Source: Lepraria neglecta
Lineage: Eukaryota; Ascomycota; Lecanoromycetes; Lecanorales; Stereocaulaceae
Assembly (NCBI GenBank): GCA_033220425.1
Contig: CM065649.1
Coordinates: 4,340,001 to 4,404,000, forward strand
Direction: 5' to 3'
Length of the DNA: 64,000 bases
The notes below the pieces were generated by a model, which saw only the letters and a program-made list of their open reading frames with translations, was not told where the DNA came from and searched no databases. Position numbers and translations under genes: made by a program. Of the stretch, positions 13,853-26,093 are shown piece after piece (the stretch's first letter is position 1; each line of letters begins with the position of its first letter).

Positions 13853-16003
13853 ATGCCCTTCTTCCCCCCCTCCAAAAACGTCGACTTCGAATCACTGGTC
13901 GCTCAACCCCCACTCGGACCCCTAGCCCCCACATTCCCAAAATCGCCCACTACATCTACAGCAAAGTGCAAAACCTAATTTGCATCGACCACGTGGTCGT
14001 GCGCTCAACTTTCGTCTACGTCGGCGTCGAAAAAGTGAAGATCTGGGTTCCGGAAGATGCCGATTTGCCGGGTGAGATATGGGGACGGTTGCAGCGGATG
14101 GAAAATGTGGAGGTGGTGAGGATTGTCATGCCGGAAATTGTGTGTGGGACGAAGGTACAGGCGATTCAACATTGGTCGGATTTGGCGCGGATTAAGATAT
14201 TGTGGGAGGAAGGAGGTGGGCTATTAACTTTTTTTTCTGGGGGGGGGTGTGTGTGTGTTTTTGTGAGAAAAGCCTTTGAATGGTAGGTCAGGCGTATTGA
14301 AGAAGCTGCTCTCATCATAGCAGCGCATAGACGAGAAATTCAGACGATGGTTATAAAAACGGCCACTTCATAATCTAACAATTGACCAGGTATCTGCTTC
14401 GACAACGAGTTCTAGCCCTAAAGTCCTCAGACGACATCATCTACAGCAACAAAACCCGCTCCACCGTAATGCCCCGCCAGCACGTCTCAGCAAACACAGC
14501 CGCAAACGGAGTAATCATGTCAAAGCCGCACTCCCCATTCCTCCGCCGGTGGATAGAAAAATACAAAGACTTCAAACCCACAGAATGGGACCACACATCC
14601 TGCACCGTCCTCGTCGAAATGTGGGATGCCGGCGAGCCCGACTTGACGCTTTTAGAGGAACATGCGTGGATGTATCCTATGGTGCGACATGGCGGGGGGA
14701 GAGAGAGTCTTACTGATCCTATGCTTGCGACTATGTGGATTGGGAAGAGCTGGTGGGATATTGAGAGGAGCTATGGCACGTATATGTGGAAATGGGGGGT
14801 ATTCGAAATTGCCGAGGCAGATTGATGTTGTGGCTGAGCTTGTGATGGACGTCGATACGCCAATTTTTTGCAGGATTAGGAGCTTGTTTGACGATTTGGA
14901 TGGGGATGGGTATTATTCTGTACCGCCGGAACAGAATCCGAATTGTACTGCAACATGGACGAAAGAAGTCCGGGCTGGAGAGCCCTTTTCGGACTACCAG
15001 ATCGTGCGGGATACGACAGATGTGAGATGGGTTGATTCTTCTGGATATCGGCTTCATGGGTATGCGAGGCAGGGGACGTCGATACTTCGCAACAGCAGTA
15101 CAGCAGCCGTTACACGCGAATTCACGCCTGAATCTCATGCCTGGCTACCAGTCCCGGCTGACTGGGATCCCCGAGTTGGTACCGCTCGAATGGTCTTCCA
15201 ACTTGATTCTGCTAGTTGGACGGGGAAGCAAGAAATCCGGCTTTTTAAAATCCGGCTGAACTATGCCGGCGAGCTGCTCATCAGCTTGAAAGCCGACAAT
15301 ACGTTCTTTGCGCCCTCATTGCGGTTCCAGTGGCTTAGCACATATTTGGTCGAGCCACAATACTCCAAAGTAGAGGACGCGGAATGGACATCGGATGTGG
15401 GGTATGATTCCTCAACGATTTTGCAAAGCTTTGCTAGGTATCTAACGCTTGTGATAGTCTCCCAATATCAAACTCAAGGCCCAATGAACTGGTCCTCTCG
15501 TATGATCGAAAAATATCTGGCGAAGCATGTGTCTTCGTCGACGGTCAGCCAATCACAAATGGCACCTTGCCATTGGTGTCTTCCGCCAAGACCGGGCAAG
15601 AAATATGGTTCAATGCACGGACATGGAAAGAGAAGGATACAGGATTCCGCGGCTCATTAAATCGCTTTTCCATCTATCCAGAGGTGGTACCAACACACAT
15701 GGCGCAAACTCGTAAGTGTACAACTCCGCTTCAAGGTCCGATTTTATTAGGAACTTTACAGCTCCTAATAGTACTGAATTGCTAGTCTCGAATTTCACAG
15801 CTGCGAATCGCGGCACATTATCACTCACACTTCTCCCCTTTACATCCATAATAATACTGGCGCTCTTTGTCTGGCGGGCGAGGGCGCAGAGGTATTACAA
15901 GTTAGTAAGGATAGAAGGGGAGTATAAGAAAATTGGCATAGCTGTGGCTTTCGGTGGTGCTACGCTGCTCTTACTGCGTGCATCTTTGGCATGGGAAACA
16001 TAA
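13853..16003 (+). pseudogene. GT32-like glycosyltransferase gene with membrane-anchored C-terminal half, broken
   Basis: The first half reads KIAHYIYSKVQNL, KVKIWVPEDADLP, IQHWSDLARIKILWEEGG, then the sugar-nucleotide site FDN(D), and later IGKSWWDIERSYGTYMWKW: the layout of fungal DXD-sugar-binding (GT32/Och1-like) transferases. The second half (about 14830-16003) has a domain with DDLDGDGYYSVPP and ends in two hydrophobic segments. Three normal introns are clear: 14216-14389, 15402-15457 and 15712-15761. The frame changes at an A4 run (13939-13942), inside the DXD region (about 14407, where one base is missing and TAG follows) and at a G6 run (14794-14799). The DXD break would destroy the active site. 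Whether the two halves were one protein or two is not certain. Confidence 0.6.
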
Positions 16004-18219
16004 TAGAAAGTAGTCGGTTTGAGACAGTTACTTTAAGCGCTATTATGATGTAGGATGGTGGGGAAAGGATGTTGGTGCAGGTCCTGTGTTACAGACAGTC
16101 GTGTGGACATGCAGAAAATCATAACGAATTCTCGAGTCCCTTCGAGGGTCCGCAAAGCCAGGCGTCCGAAGCCCATGATGGGCACATGGTCGCCAGCGAT
16201 GTGAAATTGCTAGCTCGGGTCGAGCTGGCAAGGTAGGTTTTCCAACCCACGGAATCGAGAGTCCAAGTAGGACGTCTATCTTTAAAATCTCGGCTCCTAA
16301 TCCCACGACTGCCTCTTCTCCACCAAGGCTCGGCTATTCCTTACCTGGTGCTTTAGGCTCTTGCCAAGTATTGCATTAAGCTCCACATCACTATTGATGA
16401 TCGAGCTTCCCTTACGCGCTCACAAAATCTCTTCCACCTTCATGGTACTGCCTCTATTCATGTTTCGATGGAAGAATGGCTTTCTCCTGGAGAAGTGAGC
16501 ATAAGGTAGCGACACATGATGCCGTCTCTGACTGAGCTTCTTGAGTCGCACTTTGGTCTCACCCGTCTGGCATCGGGCCTCGTCTACGGCCTAGTCTCCA
16601 ATATGCCATTTGTCTTTGCTGCTCACATCTTACGTACATCCAGAAGTCTGTCGGCGGCATTGCAGGTCTTGACCCAGGCCAAGGTTGTTGATCGCCGTCG
16701 CGCAAGCTAGGACTTTTGTAGTGGCATTTTCTGGTATGGCCGGCACATCTGGTCTTGAAGCGATTCTTTGGGCTGAGAGATGATGAGCAGACTGGAGCGT
16801 TGCGGGCACTACTGCAGAAAGGCCTAAAGATGCCTGGATGGCGTGGGGAGTCTGGGGAGGATGTTGAGCAGCTGCAGATACATGAAGATGCTCGTGTGAT
16901 TGTTTGGGTTGCGCCAAACACTGAAAGTGTTGATCATCAAACTCTCCGGTAGTGCTTGCTGATTGATGGTGCTGGCGAGAGGGGCGAGGATGCTGGTTGC
17001 TCTACCATTGAATGTAACGCCGGGTGCTTTTAATCAGGAGGCTGTCGAAACTTCAGTGGTGGGAGCAATGACTTTCGATCTTGGCAAGGGTCTTGGTGTC
17101 GGCGCTATATTGAAAAAGCTGCTGTTGCAAGAAGGCGAATCAAATAGTTGCTCGCCTCGTACATACTCAAATATCGTAGACTGGAGTTTGGGGGATAGAT
17201 GTAGCCCACCTCTTCACCATTGGCGTTTGTGTGTATCACTATGTCAAAAGGGGCAAGGGGTCGATCTGATGTCCTCAAAACAATAGGCACGAATTTATGC
17301 TGTGTACCTGCCTGACCTCGGTTCGCGACGAGCACATATGCGTCTTAGATCCGTTCGAAATGTAAAATATATGGACTCGACCTAATTTCTCCTACCTCTC
17401 TATGGTCGCCTCACTCCCCGTGGTTGGCATGCCAGTCCTTCAAATGGCATAGCAGCAACGTAAGAATTTCTGAACGTATCAAGTTCGTTGAAAACTCCCC
17501 CAAGTGGTCCACCTGCATTGTCAATATGTTTATGAGAGGTCATCTTTAATGTGTTATATTCTACAACATTGGTCTTGAGCGTCGGCCGAGTTGGTTCCTG
17601 CAAGCATGCCCGATCAGATACTGGAGAAACCCTGCAAGACTTGTCGAAAGCACGAGCCGATAGCGCGGGATGGAGACTTCGATTATGCACGTCTGTGAAT
17701 GATACATTGGTACTTACAATTTCAGCCTATATGGAAGAAGACGCAGGTCCCCGTACCGTTGTCAAAGCGCGGGGGTCATAAAAGACCCAGAATAGCGCAG
17801 CCAGCGAAGCACGTCTAAAATGAGAGATATATCGAATAGCGATCGTCAGAAAATCCCAGCATCCGCAGTGTTCCTGGAGAAGAAGTCGATGTCTGGGATG
17901 ACTCTGTCTTATAGGAGGAGATCCATAACCCTCATGTAGGTGTTCGATAGTGTTTGACAATCTGGGCGGGATCCACTGTTAGTCTTGACGAATGGCGAGC
18001 AAGAAGTGGCATCCGTGAATAGCGCCCTGGGAGAGAGGCTGTGTTCCAGACTCTCGCCTTGCATACATATTGCATTGCATTGCTTCGGTGAGCTCGCCTC
18101 GGTCGGAAGGGGTCAAAAGGGTCCTAAACTCTGATGAAGCAGCTGTCCCCTGAATATTGTTCTCTGACATCTGAAGTGAACAAACGGCGAAAAGATAAGA
18201 GAATAGAAGAGCTTGCGCA
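16004..18219. other. intergenic, several short open frames not called
   Basis: Plus-strand frames at 16516-16710, 16755-16952 and 16963-17286 look partly protein-like but do not join through splice sites or show a known domain. They may be remains of a gene. The right end is the lipase 5' flank. Confidence 0.4.
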
Positions 18220-20019
18220 ATGTTCAGCGGACGGAGGCGCAAGGTTCGCGCCAAGACCACCTCGACGCCGGCCCCACCAACAACATCATCTCTTGTCTCT
18301 GCTGACTACCCCCGCAATGTATCAGCGGCGGCACAGTCCGAGCTCAATCTGACCCAGCCGCCTCCATACTCGCTCATATGCCCTCCTCAGCACAGTAGTG
18401 TAGCGCGCTCGAATCAGCGACAGCCCAGACCCCCTGCAGCTGCCTCCACGACAAGCAGAAGCTCGCCCCCATCGACCTTCGCAGTATGGACCCAACCTCG
18501 TCACGCACGGACAAGCCTAGATGTCACAAGGGCATCTGAAGTTGCGCGTCAAGGCGCCAAGAACTTTAATAAACAATGGCAAGCACTCAGTATGGAGGAG
18601 AATGCCCAAGAAACTCTCCAGGCACTCATATCTACAAAACTCGACTCCGTGATCACGTCGATTGATGGCGAGGAATTTGGAGGAAAGGAGCAAGACTTGG
18701 TAATAAAGGAAGACCCACTGGTGGGGCTGCGTGGAGGAGGTGACTCTGCAGGCAGGGAGGTTGCTCGAGGTGCCAACAGAGCTATCTCTACTGCCGTCAT
18801 CAGTACAAATTATTTTGCCAAAGTCCATCTATACGCGAACTCCAAATTGCCGCCAAACCTCCCCCCTTTGCAGCTGTAAGTGTTATTGCCTTCACTTACC
18901 ACAGACAGCGCTGACCTTCGCCTTTTCAGCTACCTTCCAACTTATCCACTGCTATGTCTCGCCGCCAATTACTCTCAGCGAGCCTACACAAAACCGACTG
19001 GCGAAGAACGAGAAGCGTTCGTAAATGCTGATTGGCGAATGGGTACAAAAGCTATGGTCATCAAGTCCGTCCCAATAGATGACATGAACTGTGTGGTGTT
19101 TGCCATTCGAGGGAGCCAAACATTCATGGACTGGGCTGTGAATCTCAATTCTGCTCCAGTGTCTCCCACAGACTTCCTAGTGCGTCGATATCAACTCTGA
19201 CAACACCCGATGCTAATGTCTTATAGGATGACGCCGGTAATCTCTGCCACTCTGGCTTTCTATCAGTCGCCCGCAAGATGGTTAAACCGGTAGCTACACG
19301 TCTTCGATCACTCCTTGAAGAAAACCCTTCACGCAGTACATGCTCTTTGCTATTAACAGGCCACTCCGCCGGCGGAGCTGTCGCGAGCTTGTTGTATGCT
19401 CACATGCTTGCTGAGGTAGCAAGCTCAGAGCTTAGCATCTTGACTGGCTGTAAGGCATTGACCCACTCAAAAACCCGGCGCCACCGCTAATATGGCCGTA
19501 GGCTTCAAGCGCATCCATTGTATTACATTTGGCACCCCACCCATATCGCTACTCCCTCTCAACAAACCAGCTACCCATCGCTACAAGAAGTCACTCTTCA
19601 TGTCCTTCATCAATGAGGGAGATCCCGTCCCCCGGGCAGACAAAGCCTACGTCCGCTCCCTCCTCAGCCTCTATGCTTCCCCTGCGCCTGGGACCAAATG
19701 TATCGCATCAGTGCCCGCGTTGAAGTCTTGCAAACGACCGAAAGCCAAGAGAGCAAATAGCGCGCCTGCTGCGCCTACAAAAGCTACTACGTGGAAGGTT
19801 CCACCTGGTGAACTGTCCAATGCTGGACGCTTGGTCGTGCTGAGAGAACCTCGCAATGCTGGCGCAGAGGCACAGGATGATGTCAAAGCCGAGATTACAT
19901 CTGATCAGGAATTGCGGACTGTGGTATTCGGTGACCCAGTCATGCATATGATGAAAGTCTACGCAAGAAGAATAGAGGTTCTAGCAACCAAAGCAGTGAC
20001 GGCGAGGATATGGGCCTAG
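18220..20019 (+). CDS. class 3 (fungal triacylglycerol-type) lipase
   Basis: Exons: 18220..18875, 18930..19179, 19227..19449, 19502..20019; 548 residues. All three introns (54, 47 and 52 nt) have GT-AG ends and keep the frame. The catalytic serine lies in LLTGHSAGGAVASLLYAHML; the aspartate is probably in FINEGDPVPRAD and the histidine in DPVMHMMKVY, the order expected for Lipase_3 alpha/beta hydrolases. FAIRGSQTFMDWAVNL precedes the nucleophile as in the family. The first 190 residues are Ser/Pro-rich with no signal peptide, so it is likely intracellular. Such proteins hydrolyse acylglycerols or act on membrane lipids; the substrate is unknown. The gene is intact and lies next to a decayed LINE. 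Confidence 0.9.
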
Positions 20020-20317
20020 ATTTGGGGCTATATAATTGGGGCGCTAGAAACATGGAGACTTCGGGCAACATGTGAAATGAAGATCACGATGAGACTCCGC
20101 AATGGGCCTGACGAGTATACGAGGATAGGGAACGACGAGGGATCATACGGCCAAGGGTGGTACTTTGGGAAACATGGGATTTTCATCGAACTTCAAACAT
20201 TGTCTTTATTCAAGAGACGAGGTCACGATTCATGATATATAGGGAGGTCGTCGTCAATACAAACATTTATACCATACCAGACCCTAGCAAGGTCAAGTAT
20301 CTATCCACTCCTGCTTG

Positions 20318-22440
20318 ATTGATTGATTGATTTATTCATAAGACCCCGGTTCACCCTCCTAGGGGCGAACTATGCGCTCATTATGTAATCTATCTAACTA
20401 CGACTCGGCCAATCAGACCTCGCCGCCGTCTCAATCATCGTGTTGCTTCCCTGTGGCCCAGTAGCATAGCTTGTTCTACGCTCCAGTCCCTTTTTGGTGC
20501 TCGTATCGTTCTTATTAATATCTGCCCCCGCGATCCAGTCGTTTTGATCCTCGTCTAGGGTCTTATACTGCCCTAAAAGCCCTGTTTGCCTTATGAAAAT
20601 AGCTGCTTTTGCTGCATAGTCGGTTAGTAAGACCTTGTGGCTGAGGTATACTTTCTGCAGCTCCTCCCGCTCCTTTTTCTAGAACTTCCTCCTCTTACTA
20701 TTATATAGTCTATACGTGGTAAGTATATAATTGGCTGTCTGGAGTCCGTTTTTGCAATCGTATTGCTCCTCCCCTACCCCCGGTACCTATCTACTATATA
20801 GAAATCTTCTGAGCCCTATCTTTTCTGTTCTTATTTAAATAATCAATAAGCTTATTAACTTTTTGAGGCCTTTATATATCCTAATAATCCTAGGGGTCGG
20901 TACTAGTTAGATAATCCTGAGTAACCCTCCTTTGGTCTCCTTGGCCCAGTCCGTTGCCTATTTATTTTGTGTATCTTTTTTGATTTCTTTCTTTATAGCT
21001 GCTGTCAATCTCTTAGAATAAATTAATAGCTTTACTATATAGTCTATATCTTCTTTAATAATCCTTGCTCGGTATTTACGTTATCTCTATCCTGTAGCGT
21101 ACTTTGTAGCTTTATTAGCTGCTTCATTCCCTATAAGACCCCGATATACTAGTATCTAGTATATTACTGGCTCGTATCCTTCCGCTCGGACGTAGTTAAT
21201 AAGTTTTACTATATCTCTGATTATTATTTGGCCTGATATATATCCTAGTTTCTAGATTATAGTAATCGCAGCCTGGTTATCGACGAAGATGTATACTTCC
21301 TAGCTCGCTGTTCTTTTAAGTACTATTATCGATAGGGCGAGAAAAATCCCGTATAGCTCTACTAAATAGACCGTATACCAGCTGTCTTTCCCTATATACG
21401 CCTCAGCTCTGCCCAGCTGCGGTGAGACCGTAGCCGAGCCTATTTTCTTATTAATCCTACTCCCGTCTATAAATATAGTTATATATCCCTTTTTCTCTAT
21501 ATTTCGTACCTGATTTATGGCTTTGTCCCTTGAGAGTATACTAGTTCTAGGGGGTTCCTAATCTGGTAGTGCGCTATAAGGGTAGATAGTCTCTATTTCT
21601 TTTACTGGTCTGTACCTGGATTCGAATATTCGAGTTAGTATTTCTAAAGGGCTGATTTTCCTTGTTTTAGAGGTTCTTTTCCTCTTACTAAGTATCTATC
21701 TTAGGTAGATTATATCTTCGTACGCCGGGCCTATAGCTATCCTTAGGGTTAATTCTATCGCTAGTTTCTCTAGGGTAAACTTTATAGCTAGTAGGTACGC
21801 TTTAATATTTAACGCTGCCTGTGACGTAGCTCTAAAGGCCTCTGTAATATATCGTACCACTCTTATTTGTATATTTTCCAGCGTACTTAGTATACTCCTA
21901 TTATAGCCTTTATATCCTTCTAGAGTATACTATACTAATAATCTATATATAATTTGTGGAAGTACTATCGCCTTGTAGATTTTTCTTAAACTGATATAAT
22001 TACCCCCCTAGATCGATCCTGAAATCCTTGCTAAAGCCCCTATACTCTTTACTGCTCTGGCTTTAAGGCCTTCTACTTGTTCCTTCTAGCGGAGCTTTTC
22101 GTCTATTATAAGACCTAGATATTTAGCTATTAATTTAGGACTGATTATCTAGCCTGGTAGATGTATCTATTGTGTCTTATCGAATTTATTCTTCCTTGTA
22201 AGATGAATAAGCTAATATTTAGCCGGGGCGAACTCTGATCCGTGAGTACGGGCCTAAGGTATATAGATTTCTTTATGAACTCTCTCCAGGTTATTGCAGT
22301 TAATGGCTATATTACTACCCGTAGTAAGTAGTCCTACGTCGTCTATAAAACCTGTGCTAACGATTGATATAGAAGGTCAGGATCCTGCTCTTTAGGCCCT
22401 CTACCTAATTTGTACCCTGTAGTTACTTCGAGGTTACCGT
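20318..22440 (-). mobile_element. LINE (non-LTR retrotransposon, Tad/I-like), 5' truncated, RIP-mutated
   Basis: Read on the minus strand, the element keeps the reverse-transcriptase core GFIDDVGLLTTG near 22370-22330, a downstream segment beginning LGLIIDEKLR and continuing through a part resembling LRKIYKAIVLPQI, and a ribonuclease H domain with DSWYTVYLVELYGIF and YIFVDNQAA near 21360-21260. The 3' end is a TCAA/ATCA simple-repeat tail at about 20315-20332, as many LINEs have. The frame is closed many times, repeatedly by TAG where Trp is expected (for example before LIHLTRK and after AITII), and the whole stretch is AT-rich with few CpA/TpG. This is the footprint of repeat-induced point mutation. 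The 5' limit is uncertain because the RT motif upstream of the DD site is not readable. Confidence 0.82.
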
Positions 22441-23847
22441 TCGCTCTTTGGCTTTTAGGACTCTTCCTCTAGGCCAGGGTTTCACGCAGTTAGTGGACGA
22501 GGCTAACTATCGCCTGAGTCAATCGCTGTTTACTCCTTAAGTATACCTCCTAAGCAGATCTAGGTGTAACACCGCTTTAGCTTTGCTTACTACTCCGCCG
22601 CAGGCCCTCGTGAGGTAGATATTCCCTTAGCTCTTAGTATACCGATATGCGTATACTGTCCTCTCGGGCTATATAGATAGTCTTATTCAGCCTTGCTGAT
22701 AGTGGCTACTATTATATACCACGCCCCACAGGGTTCGCCTGCTTCGCGTTACCATTAGAGGTCTCCCTTATTCAGGCCGACCATGTCTCGCAGGGACTGC
22801 TACAACGTTGCCCTAGCCATCAACAACGCCATAGTGTTTCTACCCTACTAACCAAAGTACGCGGTATACTGTATCTAGTTACCGCTCCCAGCTGATGACT
22901 GCAGGGGAAGACTTGAACTTCCAGGAGGATAGACGTAGTAACCGATCGTACCCCAAGGGTGTCCTGTTTAAAAGCTAGCAGACTAATACGTCTACTGGTG
23001 GAGACTAGCTTCGGGCCACGTCGCCGACACGTGGTAGCCTTTAATCGGATGGTTTTCATAAGCCAATTCCCTTGTATCTATCGGGCGCGACCCGACGCGT
23101 TTCAGTGTAGATAGGCCTATTTCCTAGCTCTTCTAAATGGCTTGTTCCAGCTGGTGACTACGTGGATAGACTTGAACCATCAGAACGGTGTATACGCTCC
23201 TAGCCTCCAGCTAATGACTGCAAGGGGAGACTTGAACCCCTAAAGGTGTAGAACGCGTACAACTGCATCGGTCGCGAGCTTGTAACCCTCAGCTAATGAC
23301 TGTGTAGGGAGACTTGAACTCTCAAGGGTATGAAACAGGCTTGCAGCGCCATCTGCCTCCTTCTCTTTCCCCTGGTACGCGTCAGCGATGGCGAGATGGG
23401 AATACTTAACGACGCCTCCTCCCAGTCCACGAGTGGTCTCCTTCCTTCCACTCCTTACTTGACTTCGTAGTTGATATTCGGTGGACAGGGTTAACTCTGT
23501 ACATGGCCATAACAAATCATCCTACCGCTCTACTGCTACTCGTACTCATCGCTTCGTAGTTGATACCCTATCCACTCCTGCTCAGCAGAAGTCACCGATC
23601 TTAGACATTTCTGCCCTAACGCTAACCCACATCCGTCACATGCAACCTCGCCGCAACGCCAAGTCCTCCATAACAGCTCCACGAATCAACCAATATGGTT
23701 CACAGCGCTGAGGCACAGCACTCCTCGTCATGGCGCGCATACAACAACCATGCATGAGACCCTCCCCGACAATTGGCCCACCAAGCCACTCTACGCCCCT
23801 GACCCTCCCCTCTCCACACCTTCATGACATCCTAGGCGGCCTGCAGG
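22441..23847. other. AT-mutated and repeat-bearing flank of the LINE, no intact gene
   Basis: The left part (to about 22750) still looks RIP-mutated. The right part has normal composition and carries the degenerate repeats listed separately. The two open frames on the minus strand (22820-23059, 23240-23515) consist largely of those repeats and were not called as genes. Confidence 0.45.
22887..23335. repeat. four degenerate copies of a tRNA-B-box-like motif
   Basis: A unit of about 35-45 bases occurs at 22887-22925, 23146-23190, 23206-23245 and 23290-23330. Its core on the plus strand is CAGCTRRTGACT, then 6-8 variable bases, then GGAGACTTGAAC. On the minus strand the core reads GTTCAAGTCTCC, which resembles the internal B box of RNA polymerase III genes (GGTTCRANTCC). 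Spacing is irregular (about 260, 60 and 80 bases), so it is not a CRISPR or simple tandem array. It could be the remains of SINE copies or of a structured RNA; no complete tRNA fold was found. Confidence 0.5.
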
Positions 23848-24836
23848 ATGACCTTCACGATCGCCCCCGCGTTGCCGAATGACATCCCCTACCTCTCAAC
23901 AATCCAATGGGCCGCCCTCCTCTCAAACCCCCTAACCCAAACCCTCTACCCCCAAGGCCCCACCCCCACCCTGACAGCATTCACACGTGAATCCTACAAC
24001 AAAGCCATCCAATACCCCTCCGTGCGCCTCATCAAAGCCACAGATACGGAGCGTGGAGAAATTGTCGCCTTCGCGAAATGGATCGTTTACCCCGAAGAGG
24101 ATATAGATGAATGGGATGGGGCAGATACAGGGCAAACACAGCGCAGTGGCAGCTGGGCGAATGTGGAGGAGCCGCAGCGGCCACAGGAGGCCAATGAGAG
24201 GGCGCTGAGGGCGTGGAATGAGGTTATTAGTCGGACGAGGAGGGGGATAATGGGGAATAGACAGCATGCTTGTCAGCAGGCTGTGGCGGAGTGCAGTTTG
24301 GAGTGCTATTTTGCGTGTTTTGCGCCGAGGTTGTGGGGTAAGTCACATTGTCTCTAGAAATGGGGTACTGTATATCGCTGATCAAATAATTCCCAGTCCT
24401 CGACATAATACACACCCACCCCTCCCACCAAGGCCGCGGCGCGGGAGCCCAACTAGTAAAATGGGGCACCGACCTCGCCGACAAGCAGCGCCTGCAATGC
24501 TACCTCGAAGCCTCGCCCTACGGCTACCCCCTCTTCCGGCAATGCGATTTCCAAGAAGTCACGGAGATGGAAATTGATTTGAATAGGTATCGGGAGGGGT
24601 TTAAGGGGAAGTATTTGTATAAGCATGTTATTATGGTTAGGCCGCCGGATGTGCCGCCCAAGGTGCCACCGAAGGATCCTATGAGGGTGGGGTTGACGGA
24701 GGAGAGGTTGGTGGAGAGGGCGAAGAGTTTGGGCACGCCGGATAGTGGGGTTGTTGGGGGGTGGGATTTTGGGTTGTTGGATACGAGTCATTTAACTAGG
24801 AGGGGGGAGGTGGAGGACGGGGGAGAGGAGGGCTAG
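23848..24836 (+). CDS. GNAT-family N-acetyltransferase
   Basis: Exons: 23848..24337, 24397..24836; 309 residues. Residues about 1-60 (MTFTIAPALPNDIPYLSTIQ) form the start typical of fungal GNAT proteins of unknown substrate. The acetyl-CoA loop is HTHPSHQGRGAGAQLV just after the splice site (R/QxxGxG/A), followed by YLEASPYGYPLFRQCDF, the usual beta-bulge and C-terminal strand region. The 59-nt intron divides a Val codon and joins LW to VLDIIHTHP in frame. The C-terminus has an unusual Pro/Lys-rich linker (VPPKVPPKDP) and an acidic end. The gene is intact. The substrate may be a small molecule or a protein; nothing in the sequence decides. Confidence 0.87.
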
Positions 24837-25264
24837 TTCCTTGATCTAGACAGTGCGTTTGGTGGACTTACTGATGGGCGACGTGGTGGGTGAGAGATAT
24901 GTTTTTTATGGGCAGTGGAGTCACCGGTGTTGATTTAGTGGTTGATGAGTAGGTTTTGGCATATTTACGCTGGTTGAAAGCAGAGAGTCTTGCGCAACAT
25001 GGCCATGCTGAGTCTCCTTGGGTGCTGTCGTGTTTAGATGGGAGCGAAGAGTCATCCTTCTCGGCTTTGGGCTGAGTGCCCATTTGCATTAATAAGACCG
25101 AAAGAGAGCTGAGGATCTTGCCTGGTGCTGGTGGGCGCAGTAGGCGAGTGTGTCCTTGATGTGGTTTGGTGCTGAGATGGGTGGCAATGATCACCATAAC
25201 GTTCATTGCAAGGGAAAGTAAGGGTTCAGGTATTATAGATTCTCGTTCCAAAATATTATCAACA
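24837..25264. other. intergenic, convergent 3' ends
   Basis: This lies between the GNAT stop and the stop of the first small membrane protein, which point towards each other. No signal beyond that was seen. Confidence 0.4.
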
Positions 25265-25820
25265 TTACTCTTCATTGTCTTTTTGCTTTCCCTCGTCCTC
25301 CTCATCACCCACAAGTGTCCAATCTGTGTCCGTTCTCATGTCCTGCCCTGTCTTTGGTACAAAAGCTTGATCCGTCTCGTTCTCATCGCCTTGGTGTTTG
25401 TTTTTTTGCGGCTCATCGCCTTGTCGTTCATTGCTTACCAGCTCGTTACCGCTCGCAGCGACTATCGCCACGGGTATGCCTTGAGAAAGGTCTGCCATGG
25501 GGATGGGGTCCGTTGCGTTCGCCGTTCGCTGGCTCTGGTCATTGCGGCTGCCTTGTTCTGCGTCTGTCACCATTCAGTCAACCGTCACGTAACAACCTCA
25601 TAGAATAATACGTACCATTGTCGCGCTGTTTTGCTCGTTGTCTACCTTGCCAAAGAGCCACGCTGGCCATGAAGAACATCAGAATGCCGAAGAAGATGGT
25701 ACCGATGGAGTCTGGGCCCCACTGAGTTTGGTTGCCTGCTTGGAAAGGCGTGGCAGGCGTCATGCTGTAGGGAGGCATAGGTGAGGAGGTGTTGGTCAGT
25801 GGGTGAGTCAAGGGCGCCAT
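25265..25820 (-). CDS. small single-pass membrane protein, module copy A
   Basis: Exons: complement(25265..25563, 25616..25820); 167 residues, 52-nt intron. Unknown family. Residues 1-37 are Pro/Thr/Ser rich with FQAGNQTQWGPDS before one hydrophobic segment (about 38-57, GTIFFGILMFFMASVALW). This is followed by a basic stretch (QGRQRAKQRD), so by the positive-inside rule the N-terminus is outside or lumenal. The tail is long, polar and acidic, with a conserved block TDTDWTLVGD near the end. The start was chosen at the ATG that matches the start of the copy B protein; an upstream GTG frame is ignored. It lies 624 bases downstream of the NLR stop on the same strand. Function is unknown; it may be a membrane effector or anchor for the NLR system. 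Confidence 0.75.
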
Positions 25821-26074
25821 GATGCCTTTCGAAGGATTTGGGGTGTATTCTGGATGCCTGTGAAGGTAGGAAGCCACGAAGGCAAGGCTTCCATTTTGTA
25901 GACAGGTTCACAAGCGGAGAGTAGCCAATTTCGCCGCAGACTGATCATGAAGCGGGTCTCGCAATGTGATGAGTAGCATATACTTTCCGCCATTGGTCTC
26001 TATCCGCTAATTCTATGTACTTCTACGTTAAGTGATGGTATCTGCTTAGCATGCGTGTACTTCCACTCGCCGTC

Positions 26075-26093
26075 GGCTCGCTTCGCCCGCTTG
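26075..26093. promoter_or_regulatory. AAGCG-type element upstream of membrane protein A
   Basis: The plus strand holds CGCTTCGC flanked by CTCG and CCGCTTG, so the minus strand reads two imperfect AAGCG(A/G)-type sites back to back, about 255-275 bases upstream of the start at 25820. It is a weaker match than the other module promoters. The role is inferred from its recurrence only. Confidence 0.3.

Noticed and set aside
16516-17286. Three neighbouring plus-strand frames as one gene
   Set aside because: No splice pairs join them and no domain is recognisable; left as unassigned sequence.
22887-23335. A CRISPR-like array
   Set aside because: Spacing is irregular, the units are degenerate, and the setting is a eukaryotic genome next to a LINE.
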